In this document: one piece after another, positions 1 through 8,267 of the stretch
Layout: the number at the start of each line of letters is the position of its first letter
Position numbering within the stretch: position 1 is the first letter of the stretch
Source: JALZVT01 sp039029135
GTDB lineage: Bacteria; Pseudomonadota; Gammaproteobacteria; Pseudomonadales; Azotimanducaceae
Length of the DNA: 64,000 nt
Direction of reading: 5' to 3'
Assembly (NCBI GenBank): GCA_039029135.1
Contig: JBCCGT010000004.1
Span: 1 to 64,000 of the forward strand
Translations under genes and position numbers: made by a program
The notes under the pieces: model-generated
Database searches by the model: none
What the model saw: only the letters and a program-made list of their open reading frames with translations
What the model was told of the DNA's origin: nothing

Positions 1-2
1 CC

Positions 3-530
3 AACTTGGCAGAGATCGAGGGGTCGCTGGAATTCAATCGCGCGGCGCTGACCAACTACGCCCTGCTGGAACGCTACGTGCAGCAAGAGTTGCCGTACGC
101 GCCAGAGCTCGACGCCGTGTTCGGCGTGTTGCCCTACTGGGATTCCCCGCACCTGAGCTTCACCGCCTACGATTCCCTCAAGGCGCGCGGCTGGAACATC
201 GTCGAGAACGAGTCCCTCAAGAGCCGCATCGTCAACATGTACGAAAACCGCTTCTCGCTCATCGTGAACGACTGGGATCGGTGGGAATGGGATATCAACC
301 AAACCGTCGTCATGCCGTTCTTTGCCCGTCACGTGCGCGGCAACGCGGGTAACCGCTACGTCGCAAGACCTAACGACTTCGAGACGCTGAAGGACCTGCC
401 GGAGTTCATGAACGTCATCGGCGTGCTGGCGCGGACCCGCGACTACGGCGTCGATCTCTGCGAAGAGACGGCCACAGAGCTGCGCGAGCTGATCGTACAG
501 CTATCCGGCTACATCGACGAAGTGACCTGA
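3..530 (+). CDS. Partial hypothetical protein, DUF6090-like C-terminal part
   Basis: The reading frame is open to the left edge, so only the last 176 residues or so are visible and the true start lies outside the window. The visible part resembles the soluble region of DUF6090-type proteins: a helix-rich stretch followed by the block TAYDSLKARGWNIVENESLK and a YENRFSLIVND segment. Proteins of that type usually have one N-terminal membrane helix, which would be in the missing part. Function is unknown. It converges with the NhaC-type antiporter gene; no convincing terminator hairpin with a T-run lies in the 43 bases between them. The family call rests on motif resemblance only. Confidence 0.6.
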   Translation, partial: NLAEIEGSLEFNRAALTNYALLERYVQQELPYAPELDAVFGVLPYWDSPHLSFTAYDSLKARGWNIVENESLKSRIVNMYENRFSLIVNDWDRWEWDINQTVVMPFFARHVRGNAGNRYVARPNDFETLKDLPEFMNVIGVLARTRDYGVDLCEETATELRELIVQLSGYIDEVT

Positions 531-573
531 GCGAATCAGGGTGGCTTGACCCGGGAAGCGTGATCGCCCGCGC

Positions 574-2082
574 TTAGATAACGAGCGCGGCGACCAGATA
601 GAGCACCGCCGCGAGTCCCGCCGCCATGCTGGCCAGCCATAGCTGCGTCACGACGTGATCCATGAGATCGGCGCCGCAGGCGAGCGAGGACAAGATGGTG
701 GTGTCGGATACCGGCGAGCATTGATCCCCGTACAGCGCGCCGCCCATGACCGAGCCGAACGTCAAGAGCAGAAACGACTCATCCGGATTGATGGCCCAGG
801 CGAGCGGTAGCGCGATGGGGAAGATCACGGCGTAGGTGCCCCACGACGAGCCGATCGAGAAGCTGGTGATCATGCAAACCAACAGCAGCAGGCTCGGCAG
901 CACGTAGGGCGCCTGGTTGAGCAGCGGCGTCGTGGCGTTAACCACGTAGACCGAGGTGCCAAGGTGCTGGGCAACGGTCGCCAGCGATAGCGCCAGGCCC
1001 AGTATCAGCGCGGCGACGGTGACGCCCTTCACGCCGTCCAGGGCCGCCTCGATCACGACGTTGATCGGCATGCCTTTCCAGATCGTCATGCCGAAGCTGG
1101 TCAGCACGGCGAGACCGAATGCCTCGAATATCCAGGGTTCGCCGCCCAGCACCCAGGGCACGATGCAAAACCCGAGCAGCACCAGGATCGGCGCGATGAA
1201 GTCGAGCATCGTCGTCGGGTAGTCGGGATGCACCGGCTGTGAGACCAGCTCTTTCGACACCATCGGCATCGATCCCGGGCGGTCGAGCTCGCCGGTGGAC
1301 GTTACGCGGTCGACCGCTTTCCGCATCGGCGTGCCGAACAGGGGCAGCTTGTCGAAAGCGAACAGCAGCGTCATGCCGACCGCGATCCAGGCGTAGAAGT
1401 TGTAGGGAATCGCCTTGAAAAACAGCGCCAGGGCCGCCGCCATATCGGGAATCGGTTCCGCCATCGAGGGCAGCAGGATGAGGCCGCTGACGTACAGCGG
1501 CCAGCCGTTAAACGGGATCAGCGTCGCGATGGGCGAGGCCGTGGAGTCGACGATGTACGACAGCTCCTCGTGCGCCACGCCCTGCTCGTCGGCGACCGGT
1601 CGCGCCGTGGATCCCGCGATTACCGTGCTGATCAGGCCGCCCTGATGGAACAGGATCCCGAGTCCCCAGGTAAACAGCTTTGCCGAGCGGCGCGAGTTGA
1701 CGAGGCGGCTCGCGATCGTGCGCGCGAAGTGCACCGCGCCGCCGTTTCTGTTCCACAGCCCCAGCAGCGCGCCGAGCGCCCAGACATAGATCAGCAGCTG
1801 ACTCGCAAACTGCTCCGATGCGAGGCTGGGCAGCAGGAACGTGTTGATGACGTTGAGTTCGTGAGCGACCAGGCCGCCCGTCAGCACCCCCGCGAGCAGC
1901 GCGATGACGACGTTGCGGGTGATGAAACAGATGGCGATGGTGACCGCGGCCGGAAGCAGCGACCAGCCGCCGAAATGCTCGCCGTTGGAGGCCGGCGCGA
2001 TCAGCCAGATCGCGATGCCGAAGGCGATGCAGAGACCAACCGCGAGCGCGCCGCTGCGCGCTCCGGTCTCGTCGGTGTGCAA
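574..2082 (-). CDS. NhaC-family Na+/H+ antiporter
   Basis: Inner-membrane protein of 502 residues with about a dozen hydrophobic segments, the usual size for the NhaC ion-transporter family. Near the C-terminus (about 452-466) it carries GDQCSPVSDTTILSS, a signature of NhaC and related antiporters, and an FHQGGLISTV block in the middle. Family members exchange Na+ or organic substrates for H+ or another ion; the substrate here is not determinable. The start is a TTG only 9 bases after the stop of the upstream MaoC hydratase gene and has no clear ribosome binding site of its own, so translation is probably coupled to it. The pairing with a CoA-linked hydratase hints at transport of an organic acid, but that is inference. 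Confidence 0.88.
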   Translation of the reverse strand: MHTDETGARSGALAVGLCIAFGIAIWLIAPASNGEHFGGWSLLPAAVTIAICFITRNVVIALLAGVLTGGLVAHELNVINTFLLPSLASEQFASQLLIYVWALGALLGLWNRNGGAVHFARTIASRLVNSRRSAKLFTWGLGILFHQGGLISTVIAGSTARPVADEQGVAHEELSYIVDSTASPIATLIPFNGWPLYVSGLILLPSMAEPIPDMAAALALFFKAIPYNFYAWIAVGMTLLFAFDKLPLFGTPMRKAVDRVTSTGELDRPGSMPMVSKELVSQPVHPDYPTTMLDFIAPILVLLGFCIVPWVLGGEPWIFEAFGLAVLTSFGMTIWKGMPINVVIEAALDGVKGVTVAALILGLALSLATVAQHLGTSVYVVNATTPLLNQAPYVLPSLLLLVCMITSFSIGSSWGTYAVIFPIALPLAWAINPDESFLLLTFGSVMGGALYGDQCSPVSDTTILSSLACGADLMDHVVTQLWLASMAAGLAAVLYLVAALVI

Positions 2083-2091
2083 CAGACGGGC

Positions 2092-2559
2092 TTAGAAGAC
2101 GATACGCAGCACGCTCTCGGCGACGCAGGCCGGCTTGTCCTGGTCCTTGATCTCCACCGTGAGCTGATTGACCACCTCCAGCATGCCGCCCTTTTCCTCC
2201 ACGCTCAGCAGCTCGCCAACCGTGCGGATCTCGGCGCCCACCGGTACGGGGGAGGGGAAGCGAACCTTGTTCCAGCCGTAGTTGATGCCCAGCTTCATGC
2301 CGGGCAACGCCGGCAGGCCGACGCCCTCGCCGCCGGGCAGGAAGCTCATGACGCTCATGGTGAGCTGACCATGGGCGATGGGCGCACCGAAGGGACCCGC
2401 CTTGGCGCGCTCCGGATCGATGTGTATCCACTGATGGTCCATCGTCGCGTCGGCGAAGCTGTTGACGCGGTCCTGAGTGATCTCGAACCAGTCGGTCTCG
2501 CCGCCGCGCTGGCCGATACGTGCGCTCAAGGTGTCTTTCGCGTTTTGCAGGTCGCTCAT
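2092..2559 (-). CDS. MaoC-like (R)-specific enoyl-CoA hydratase
   Basis: A 155-residue hot-dog-fold protein. The hydratase-2 catalytic pair D-x4-H is visible as D41 and H46 in the segment MDHQWIHID, followed by GPFGAPIAHG, where family members bind the CoA moiety. This is the PhaJ/MaoC single-domain type that hydrates enoyl-CoA to (R)-3-hydroxyacyl-CoA. The ATG at 2559 was chosen over an upstream GTG (2583) because a strong GGGGAGG lies just before it. It is the first gene of a two-gene operon with the NhaC-type antiporter. The physiological acyl-CoA is unknown. Confidence 0.88.
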   Translation of the reverse strand: MSDLQNAKDTLSARIGQRGGETDWFEITQDRVNSFADATMDHQWIHIDPERAKAGPFGAPIAHGQLTMSVMSFLPGGEGVGLPALPGMKLGINYGWNKVRFPSPVPVGAEIRTVGELLSVEEKGGMLEVVNQLTVEIKDQDKPACVAESVLRIVF

Positions 2560-2676
2560 TGCGCCTCCCCTCTTGTTGTTCACTGTGGATGTCGAGTATT
2601 GGTATGCGTGGTTGATGACCGCGTCGGTGCCCGCCGACCTGTCAGTCGGACTAAGCTACGGCGCGTACGCATCTTG

Positions 2677-3099
2677 TCAAGCGCCGTCCACTGGCCGCCG
2701 CGCGGCCTGTCCGAGTCGGCGCAGCGCCAGAAAGTAGGTGAGGGTGTAACCGCTGCCGATCAGGAAGCCCGGCAGTATGGTCGCGACTATGCGCGGCGTA
2801 CCGGCCAGCGCGTGTATGGCATAGGCAATGCCGAAGTTGATTGCGGCGATGCCGGCCGTGAGCCACCAGAGCGCTCCCGGTAGCTGTCGGGCCCGCGCCC
2901 AGGCGGCCTCCATCACCAGCGTCATCGTCAGGGTGAGCGTGAAGGCGTACCCGCCCTGGATCAGCGCCGCGCGCATGCCCATGTCCATCGGGGCGTTGAC
3001 GAGCCAGGCCCAGCCGCCGTAGCCCAGAGCGGCGGCGAGCGCGGCCCCGAGGCTGCGCAGGGTGGCGCCCTTGCTGTCACTGTCGACGGCTGTGCTCAC
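2677..3099 (-). CDS. Small four-helix membrane protein, unknown function
   Basis: A 140-residue protein with about four predicted membrane helices, beginning near ALAAALGYGGWAWLVNAP and ending near LPGFLIGSGYTLTYFLAL. A short charged cytoplasmic N-terminus precedes them. I do not recognise the family. The start codon is GTG at 3099 and overlaps the TGA stop of the upstream cupin gene as GTGA, so the two are translationally coupled and probably work together. An alternative is a small permease-like or sensor accessory protein; nothing in the sequence decides this. Confidence 0.7.
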   Translation of the reverse strand: MSTAVDSDSKGATLRSLGAALAAALGYGGWAWLVNAPMDMGMRAALIQGGYAFTLTLTMTLVMEAAWARARQLPGALWWLTAGIAAINFGIAYAIHALAGTPRIVATILPGFLIGSGYTLTYFLALRRLGQAARRPVDGA

Positions 3100-3446
3100 T
3101 CTCCGCTGCCTGGCGGCTCGACCGCGAGCTGCAGCATCAGGACCCGCATACCGCCGTCACTGCCCTTGGCGTGCATCTCGCCCGGCCGAAACATCGCCAT
3201 CTCACCGGCCCGCACGGGGCGGCGCTCGCCGTCGGCGCCGGCCACCCAGCCGCTGCCGGACAGCACGATGAATCGCTGCTGGAACCCGGTCGGATGGGGA
3301 CCGATCTCGCTGCCGGCGGCGAAGTCCAGGTAGTAGCAGTGGGTCTCGCCGGCGCTGGCGCCTAGGACAGCACTGCGTACGCCGCAGCTGTCAAAGCTCG
3401 TGATCATCTCGAGCGGCAGCGCATCGAGCTTGGCAATCTGTACCAT
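3096..3446 (-). CDS. Small cupin-domain protein
   Basis: A 116-residue single-cupin protein. It shows the two short cupin blocks: G-x-E-x-G-x-H-like residues around SEIGPHPTGFQQRFIVLSGS and the second block GEMAMFRPGEMHAKGSDGG, with histidines placed as metal ligands. Cupins of this size range from enzymes to sugar or metal sensors, so the reaction cannot be named. ATG at 3446 was preferred to longer frames because the upstream extension is arginine-rich and looks non-coding. It is the first gene of a pair with the small membrane protein (4-base GTGA overlap) and is divergent from the nucleotidyltransferase gene. Confidence 0.78.
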   Translation of the reverse strand: MVQIAKLDALPLEMITSFDSCGVRSAVLGASAGETHCYYLDFAAGSEIGPHPTGFQQRFIVLSGSGWVAGADGERRPVRAGEMAMFRPGEMHAKGSDGGMRVLMLQLAVEPPGSGE

Positions 3447-3545
3447 CGCCAGACTATTTCTGCTTCGCGCCGGCAGCGCAAGCAGGCCCGCGCGTCGCGC
3501 CCGGCCGGGGGCTAGAAGGCGCGAGAGGCACGAACCGCCGGCAAA

Positions 3546-4328
3546 TTGAAACATCAGCCCGCTCCTGATAGGTTTGCGCGCCTTTTGTTCGATGCGAGCC
3601 GCCGCTTGAAAGTCATCATCCTCAGCGCCGGTCAGGGCCGCCGCCTGCTGCCCCTGACCGAGAGCACGCCCAAGTGCGCCCTGGACGTCGCGGGCAAGTC
3701 TGCGCTGCGCTGGCAGCTCGAGCAGATCAGCCAGTGCGACGTCGACGAGGTCGTGATCATGACCGGCTTTCGCGCCAGCGTGGTCGAAGGCATCGCGGCC
3801 GACTTTGCGGGGGAGCTGCGGGTCCGGACCACGCACAATCCGTTCTACGCGGCCTGCGACAATCTCGGCACCTGCTGGCTGGCGCGGCCGGAGATGAACG
3901 GCGAGTTCTGCGTTCTGAATGGCGACACCCTGTTCGAGGCCGCAATTCTGCGGCGTTTGCTCGCATCGCCCGCTGAGCGCGCGATCACCCTGTGCGTCGA
4001 TCGCAAAGACGCCTACGACGATGACGACATGAAGGTGATCGAGGTCGACGGCGAACTGCGGCGCGTCGGAAAGACCCTGACGGACGGCGTGAACGCCGAA
4101 TCGATCGGTCTAATGGCCTTTCGCAATGCCGGCCCCGACATCTTCAGCAGCAAGCTCGACGCGCTGATGCGGGATGAGACCTCGCTGAAGCGCTGGTACC
4201 TGTCGGCCGTCGACGAGATTGCCGCCGACGGCAACGTCGGCGTATGCGACATCGCGGGGCTGTCGTGGTGCGAGATCGACGATCAGGCCGATCTGGCCCA
4301 TGCGGCGACGGTGGTGGTGAACTGGTAG
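3546..4328 (+). CDS. Sugar/choline-phosphate nucleotidyltransferase (LicC-like NTP transferase)
   Basis: NTP-transferase fold. The nucleotide-binding signature G-x-G-x-R...P-K is seen in ILSAGQGRRLLPLTESTPKC, the metal-binding aspartate in LNGDTLF, and a late acidic EIDDQADL. Length (about 240-260 residues) and the YAACDNLGTCWL segment resemble LicC-type phosphocholine or related CTP cytidylyltransferases, which activate a phospho-alcohol as its CDP derivative. No ATG is available; TTG codons at 3546, 3585 and 3606 are all possible, and 3606 directly precedes the conserved KVIILSAGQG. A CDP-alcohol phosphotransferase lies 9 kb away (12655), so the two could supply one head-group pathway; that is inference. 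Confidence 0.82.
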   Translation: MKHQPAPDRFARLLFDASRRLKVIILSAGQGRRLLPLTESTPKCALDVAGKSALRWQLEQISQCDVDEVVIMTGFRASVVEGIAADFAGELRVRTTHNPFYAACDNLGTCWLARPEMNGEFCVLNGDTLFEAAILRRLLASPAERAITLCVDRKDAYDDDDMKVIEVDGELRRVGKTLTDGVNAESIGLMAFRNAGPDIFSSKLDALMRDETSLKRWYLSAVDEIAADGNVGVCDIAGLSWCEIDDQADLAHAATVVVNW

Positions 4329-4362
4329 CCTGTCGGCTCTTTCGCAGACGAGGGCGCGGCTG

Positions 4363-4788
4363 ATGCACGACACCATGGAGACCTTTGGTTATCCGGCCAC
4401 GCTGATCAAGGCCTACGAGCACTGGTGCGTGCTGCTGCGCCCCGCGCAGGTGACGCTGGGCGCGCTGATCCTTGTGGCCAAGGCCGATGTGAAGGCCTTC
4501 AGCGAGTTGCCCGCCGCCGCCTTCGCTGAGCAGGCGCAGGTCGTGCAGGATATCGAGCGCGTGCTGGCGGCGTTCAGCGGCTTTCAGAAGATGAACTACA
4601 TGATGCTGATGATGGTGGATCCGCACGTCCACTATCACGTGCTGCCGCGCTACGAGGGCGAGCGCGAATTCGATGGCCTCGCCTTTGCCGATGCGGGCTG
4701 GCCCGCTCTGCCCCGGCTCGATGCACCCACGCCGACGACGCCGGAGCAGAACGCTGCGATCGTCGCCGCCCTGAAGGCGCTCTGGTAG
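4363..4788 (+). CDS. HIT-family nucleotide hydrolase/transferase
   Basis: A 141-residue histidine-triad protein. The defining H-x-H-x-H motif is present as HVHYHV at residues 88-93 (H88, H90, H92), preceded by the N-terminal strand where HIT proteins bind the nucleobase. HIT enzymes cleave AMP or nucleotidyl groups from phosphoramidates or dinucleotides. It lies 34 bases behind the NTP-transferase gene on the same strand and may form an operon with it, which would fit clean-up of a nucleotidyl product. The exact substrate is unknown. A weak GAGG lies upstream of the ATG. Confidence 0.88.
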   Translation: MHDTMETFGYPATLIKAYEHWCVLLRPAQVTLGALILVAKADVKAFSELPAAAFAEQAQVVQDIERVLAAFSGFQKMNYMMLMMVDPHVHYHVLPRYEGEREFDGLAFADAGWPALPRLDAPTPTTPEQNAAIVAALKALW

Positions 4789-4840
4789 GTCCGCGCTGAG
4801 CATGCGCGCCGATACCCGCCAGGGCCGGCGCAGCTAAGAC

Positions 4841-5413
4841 TCAGCGCTTGGGCTCCGCCACGATCTCCACGCCGCCGCTGCCGGTGCCAACCAGCACGCG
4901 CTTGTCGAGGTCGTACTCCAGCGAAGAGCTGCGCAGCGTGTTGCGTTCGTCGATCAGCACCGCGTCGCGTTCGAGCTTCAGCCGTTCCCCCGCGCGCAGG
5001 TAGATGATCTGACCAGCCGTCGCCTCGACGTTGGTCTCGCCGGCTTCGTCGAGCATCCACAGCCGTGCCGGTGCCCCGCCCAGCGTGACGCTATTCGGAT
5101 CGTCCAGATCGCCGCGCACTTCGGCGGTCTCCGAGCGAACGAACCAGTCGGGGGCGTCGAGTGAAAAGTTGCCCTCGAAATGCAGCGCGCGACCGCGTTC
5201 GTCGCGGGTCTCCCAGGCGCGGTCGGCGCGAATAACGACGATGTCGCCGCTATCCAGATCCGGGGGCTCGATGGCAGTGGCATGCTCGCCGGCTTGCAAG
5301 GTCAGGAGTGCGCAGAGGACAATCGCGCCCGCCGCGGCCCTACGCCCGAGCCGCTGCGAACGACGCTTAACGATTGCGGTCAGTAACATGGGAAGCTGGC
5401 GTGGTCCTGGCAT
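4841..5413 (-). CDS. LptA/OstA-like periplasmic protein
   Basis: About 190 residues: a basic N-terminus, one hydrophobic segment (AAAGAIVLCALLTLQAGE) acting as signal peptide or anchor, then a beta-rich OstA-like region from DSGDIVVIRADRAW to the C-terminal DKRVLVGTGSGGVEIV. LptA and LptC proteins of this fold form the periplasmic bridge that carries lipopolysaccharide. It lies divergent from lptF-lptG, the permeases of the same machine, which supports the call, although a canonical lptA normally sits with lptB. The ATG at 5413 is preferred because AGGA precedes it; a TTG at 5452 would run the frame through a 12-base repeat array, and ATG 5389 is also possible. Confidence 0.68.
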   Translation of the reverse strand: MPGPRQLPMLLTAIVKRRSQRLGRRAAAGAIVLCALLTLQAGEHATAIEPPDLDSGDIVVIRADRAWETRDERGRALHFEGNFSLDAPDWFVRSETAEVRGDLDDPNSVTLGGAPARLWMLDEAGETNVEATAGQIIYLRAGERLKLERDAVLIDERNTLRSSSLEYDLDKRVLVGTGSGGVEIVAEPKR

Positions 5414-5414
5414 G

Positions 5415-5474
5415 GGTCCTGTTATGAATCCGGTAACTAATCCGGTTATCAATCCGGTGATCCGTCCGGTGAGA
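5415..5474. repeat. Tandem 12-base repeat array between lptA-like gene and lptF
   Basis: Five imperfect head-to-tail 12-base units, core AATCCGGTNATC, lie between the divergent lptA-like gene and lptF. The three central units (5427-5438, 5439-5450, 5451-5462) are nearly identical and the outer two are diverged. The array sits immediately upstream of the chosen lptA-like start and about 40 bases before the lptF GTG, so it covers the promoter region of both. A 12-base period keeps frame if it is translated from the alternative TTG start. Confidence 0.85.
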
Positions 5475-5512
5475 GGCAGAGGGAATCATACCGTTTTGGA
5501 GCTGAACGCCGC

Positions 5513-6565
5513 GTGATTATCGATCGCTATCTGGTCCGCCTCATCGCCGGTCCGATGCTGCTGATCGTGGCGCTGCTGTTTGCGCTCTTTGTGTCGTACA
5601 CGCTCACGCGATTCCTGACCGATGCGGCGGCCGGACTGCTTAGCCTGCCCGAGGTGTTGCGCATCATCCTCTACCGCGGCGCGATCGCGCTCGAGGTGCT
5701 GGCGCCGATCAGCCTCTATATCGCAGTGGTGGTCGGGCTCGGCCGCCTATACAGCGAGTTCGAGATGGATGCGCTGAAGAGCGCCGGCATGTCCCGCGCG
5801 CGCATCCTCCGCCCGATCGTGCTGCTGGCGACGCTAGTTGCCCTGGTCGTCTGGCTCTCATCGATGTTTGTGCGCCCCTGGGCCTATAGCAGCATCTACG
5901 AGCTGCAGGCGGTGGCCGAATCGACGGACGAGCTCGAGCGCATCAAGGCCGGGCAGTTCTATCACTACGACGGCCAGGACCGAACGGTCTTTGTCGCCGA
6001 GCGCGGCAAGCGCGACGAGCTGGGCGGTGTGTTCGTGCGCACCCGCTCGGGGGACAGCGTAGAGGTCATCGCGTCCGATGCAGGCATAGTGCGCGAGTTC
6101 GCGACCGCCTCCGAGCACGAACTGGAGCTGTTGAACGCACGCGTGTTCCGCGCAGATCGCGACCAGTTCGCGCTGCTCGGCCAGTTCGGCCGCTTCCAGC
6201 TCATGATCCCGGCGGCCGAGTTCGACCCGCCGGAGTACAAGCCGAAGTCCGCCGCCTCGGCGGTGCTCGCACGTTCGACGGACCCTATGGACCAGGCCGA
6301 GTATCAGTGGCGACTGTCCACGGGCGTGTCGACCCTGCTGCTGGCGCTGCTCGCGGTGCCGCTCAGTCGCTCGCTGCCGCGGCAGGGACGCTACGCCAAG
6401 CTCATGATCGCGGTTGGCATCTACGCCGCGTTTTACATCCTGATGGGCGTCGCGCGGACCTGGGTCGAACAGCAGGAGCTTGGCACCATCTGGTGGGCCC
6501 CGGCACTGCTCGCCGTGGTGGTGTTCCTGCTGTACACGCCCTGGCGGCGGGGCGGGACGCTGTGA
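5513..6565 (+). CDS. lptF: LPS export ABC transporter permease LptF
   Basis: A 350-residue YjgP/YjgQ-family permease. It has three N-terminal membrane helices, a periplasmic beta-jellyroll-like middle (about residues 130-250) and three C-terminal helices ending near residue 345. The opening MIIDRYLVRLIAGPMLLIVA and the segment EMDALKSAGMSRARILRP after helix 2 are typical of LptF. With LptG it forms the inner-membrane channel that, powered by LptB, extracts lipopolysaccharide and passes it to the LptC/LptA bridge. The start is GTG with a GGAG upstream. Its TGA stop overlaps the GTG start of lptG, giving tight coupling. Confidence 0.93.
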   Translation: MIIDRYLVRLIAGPMLLIVALLFALFVSYTLTRFLTDAAAGLLSLPEVLRIILYRGAIALEVLAPISLYIAVVVGLGRLYSEFEMDALKSAGMSRARILRPIVLLATLVALVVWLSSMFVRPWAYSSIYELQAVAESTDELERIKAGQFYHYDGQDRTVFVAERGKRDELGGVFVRTRSGDSVEVIASDAGIVREFATASEHELELLNARVFRADRDQFALLGQFGRFQLMIPAAEFDPPEYKPKSAASAVLARSTDPMDQAEYQWRLSTGVSTLLLALLAVPLSRSLPRQGRYAKLMIAVGIYAAFYILMGVARTWVEQQELGTIWWAPALLAVVVFLLYTPWRRGGTL

Positions 6566-7665
6566 TCGGGCGCCTCAACCAGTATCTGATCGGCGCCTCC
6601 GCCAAGGCGCTGCTGCCGGTCATGCTGATGCTGCTCGCGCTGTTCAGCTTTCTCGCCCTGGCAGACGAGCTGGAGGACGTCGGGGAGGGCACCTACGCCG
6701 CGATGGACGCGGTGACCGTCGTCGGCCTGACGCTGCCCAATCGGCTGCTCGATCTACTGCCCGTGATGCTGCTGTTGGGCGTGCTGGTCGGGCTGGGTGG
6801 GCTTGCCGGCAGCTCGGAGCTGACTGCAGCGCGCGCCGCCGGCCGCTCGCCGTGGCAGATCATTCGCCCGGTGCTCGCTTTCGGCCTGGTCGTCGGCCTG
6901 CTGCTGCTGGCTGCCGCCGAGTACGTGGTGCCTGCCGCGGAACGCAAGGCCGGTCAGCTGCGGGCCAAGGCCATCGAGGATCTGAGCGTCGCCAGCGACG
7001 CCACCTGGACACGCGCGGGCGATCAGATCATCAAGATCGGCGGCATCGGCGAAGACGGCGAGCTGACCGACGTGGAGGTCTACCGCTTCGACGGCGCGGA
7101 GCTGGCGGAGCTGCGCGAGGCCCCGGCCGCCGAGGTGATCGACGCGAGGTACTGGCTGCTCGACGACGTCAACGGTCTATCCTGGTCGGCGGCCGCCGCC
7201 GCGAACGTCGCGGGGACGCCCGCTGGCGTCGAGGACGGTCTGCGTGAGCGCGGCGAGACCCGCGCGCTCTGGCCGGTCGATCTGCCCGCCAACAAGCTTG
7301 CGGCGCTCGCGGTGCCGCCGGAATCTCTGTCGCTCGGCGATCTGCGCGCGCGGGTGCTGCGTTCGCAGGCCAATGGCCTCGACGCGCACGGCCTGCGGGT
7401 GATGCTGTGGCAGCGGCTCGCGCTGCCGCTTGCCGCGCTCGCCATGGTCGCGCTGGCGCTGCCGTTCGTGCTCGGCTCGACGCGCGTCATGTCGGCGGGT
7501 GAGCGTATTACCTACGGCATCCTCGCCGGCGTCGTGTTCTATCTGATCGAGCAGGCCTGCGCGCATTTCGCGATCATCTATCACCTGAACCCCGTGCTGA
7601 TGGCGACGCTGCCCGAAGCCCTGATACTGCTGTTTGTTGGGCGCTGGCTGTGGCGGCTGGCCTGA
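6562..7665 (+). CDS. lptG: LPS export ABC transporter permease LptG
   Basis: A 367-residue partner of LptF with the same architecture: N-terminal helices (IGRLNQYLIGASAKALLPVM onward), the coupling segment ELTAARAAGRSPWQIIRP, a periplasmic domain around residues 130-260, and three C-terminal helices. LptF and LptG heterodimerise in the LPS export ABC transporter. The GTG at 6562 is the start because it overlaps the lptF stop as GTGA and begins the conserved N-terminal sequence; longer frames upstream lie inside lptF. The next gene begins within about 6 bases of the stop. Confidence 0.93.
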   Translation: MIGRLNQYLIGASAKALLPVMLMLLALFSFLALADELEDVGEGTYAAMDAVTVVGLTLPNRLLDLLPVMLLLGVLVGLGGLAGSSELTAARAAGRSPWQIIRPVLAFGLVVGLLLLAAAEYVVPAAERKAGQLRAKAIEDLSVASDATWTRAGDQIIKIGGIGEDGELTDVEVYRFDGAELAELREAPAAEVIDARYWLLDDVNGLSWSAAAAANVAGTPAGVEDGLRERGETRALWPVDLPANKLAALAVPPESLSLGDLRARVLRSQANGLDAHGLRVMLWQRLALPLAALAMVALALPFVLGSTRVMSAGERITYGILAGVVFYLIEQACAHFAIIYHLNPVLMATLPEALILLFVGRWLWRLA

Positions 7666-7670
7666 GTCCG

Positions 7671-8264
7671 ATGTCGTCGCGCGAGCGGCTGTTCCTGCGT
7701 CATGCGAGCGCGCTCGTGCCCGATACGGACATACCGCCGTGGAGCGGCTATATGCCGGCGAAACAGCTGGGTCCCGGGGTCGCGTTTGTCGATCTGCCGC
7801 CGGTCGTGCGCGCGCTGCTGATTGCCGACGGCACCGTCACCATGGCACTCGAGGCGCTATTCGAAGAGCCGGTCGCGGTCGAGGTCGCGCAGCAGCGCAG
7901 CCTGTGCGCGCCGGACGCGGTTGCCGCGCTCGAATCTGCGATCGACGAGCCGCTCTTCTACCGTGAGGTGTCGCTGCGCGGGGAGCGCAGCGGGCGGCGT
8001 TTCGCGCGGGCCTATTCGCTCCTGCGCGAGGCGGCGCTAGAGCCGGAGCTGCTGGCGCGCCTGCGCGGCGAAGAGGTCGGCATGGGCGTCGTGCTGCGGC
8101 ATACGGCCAAGAGCAGCTACCGGCGCGTGCTGCACATGGGCAGCGGCGATCTCGCGAGCGACGCGCCGGACCGGGTGCACCGCACCTACTGCGTGTTCGT
8201 GCGCGAACGGCCCTGCATTCTGATCACCGAGGTGTTTTCGCTGCCGGCGCTCGCGGGCGTTTGA
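7671..8264 (+). CDS. Chorismate-lyase-like (DUF98/UbiC fold) protein
   Basis: A 197-residue protein resembling the DUF98/UbiC-like fold. Features are a VRALLIADGTVTMALEALFEEPV block, a central LYRE-like strand (LFYREVSLRG) and an R-containing SLLREAALEPELLARL helix where family members hold their product. UbiC removes pyruvate from chorismate to make 4-hydroxybenzoate for ubiquinone, but DUF98 members also include proteins of unknown substrate, so the symbol is withheld. ATG 7671 is used; a GTG at 7650 inside the lptG end is an alternative. It closely follows lptG and ends 3 bases before the convergent GST gene. Confidence 0.62.
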   Translation: MSSRERLFLRHASALVPDTDIPPWSGYMPAKQLGPGVAFVDLPPVVRALLIADGTVTMALEALFEEPVAVEVAQQRSLCAPDAVAALESAIDEPLFYREVSLRGERSGRRFARAYSLLREAALEPELLARLRGEEVGMGVVLRHTAKSSYRRVLHMGSGDLASDAPDRVHRTYCVFVRERPCILITEVFSLPALAGV

Positions 8265-8267
8265 GCG

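Noticed and set aside
3447..3836. N-terminal extension of the cupin protein
   Set aside because: It runs antisense to the NTP-transferase gene and is low-complexity; the ATG at 3446 begins the recognisable cupin.
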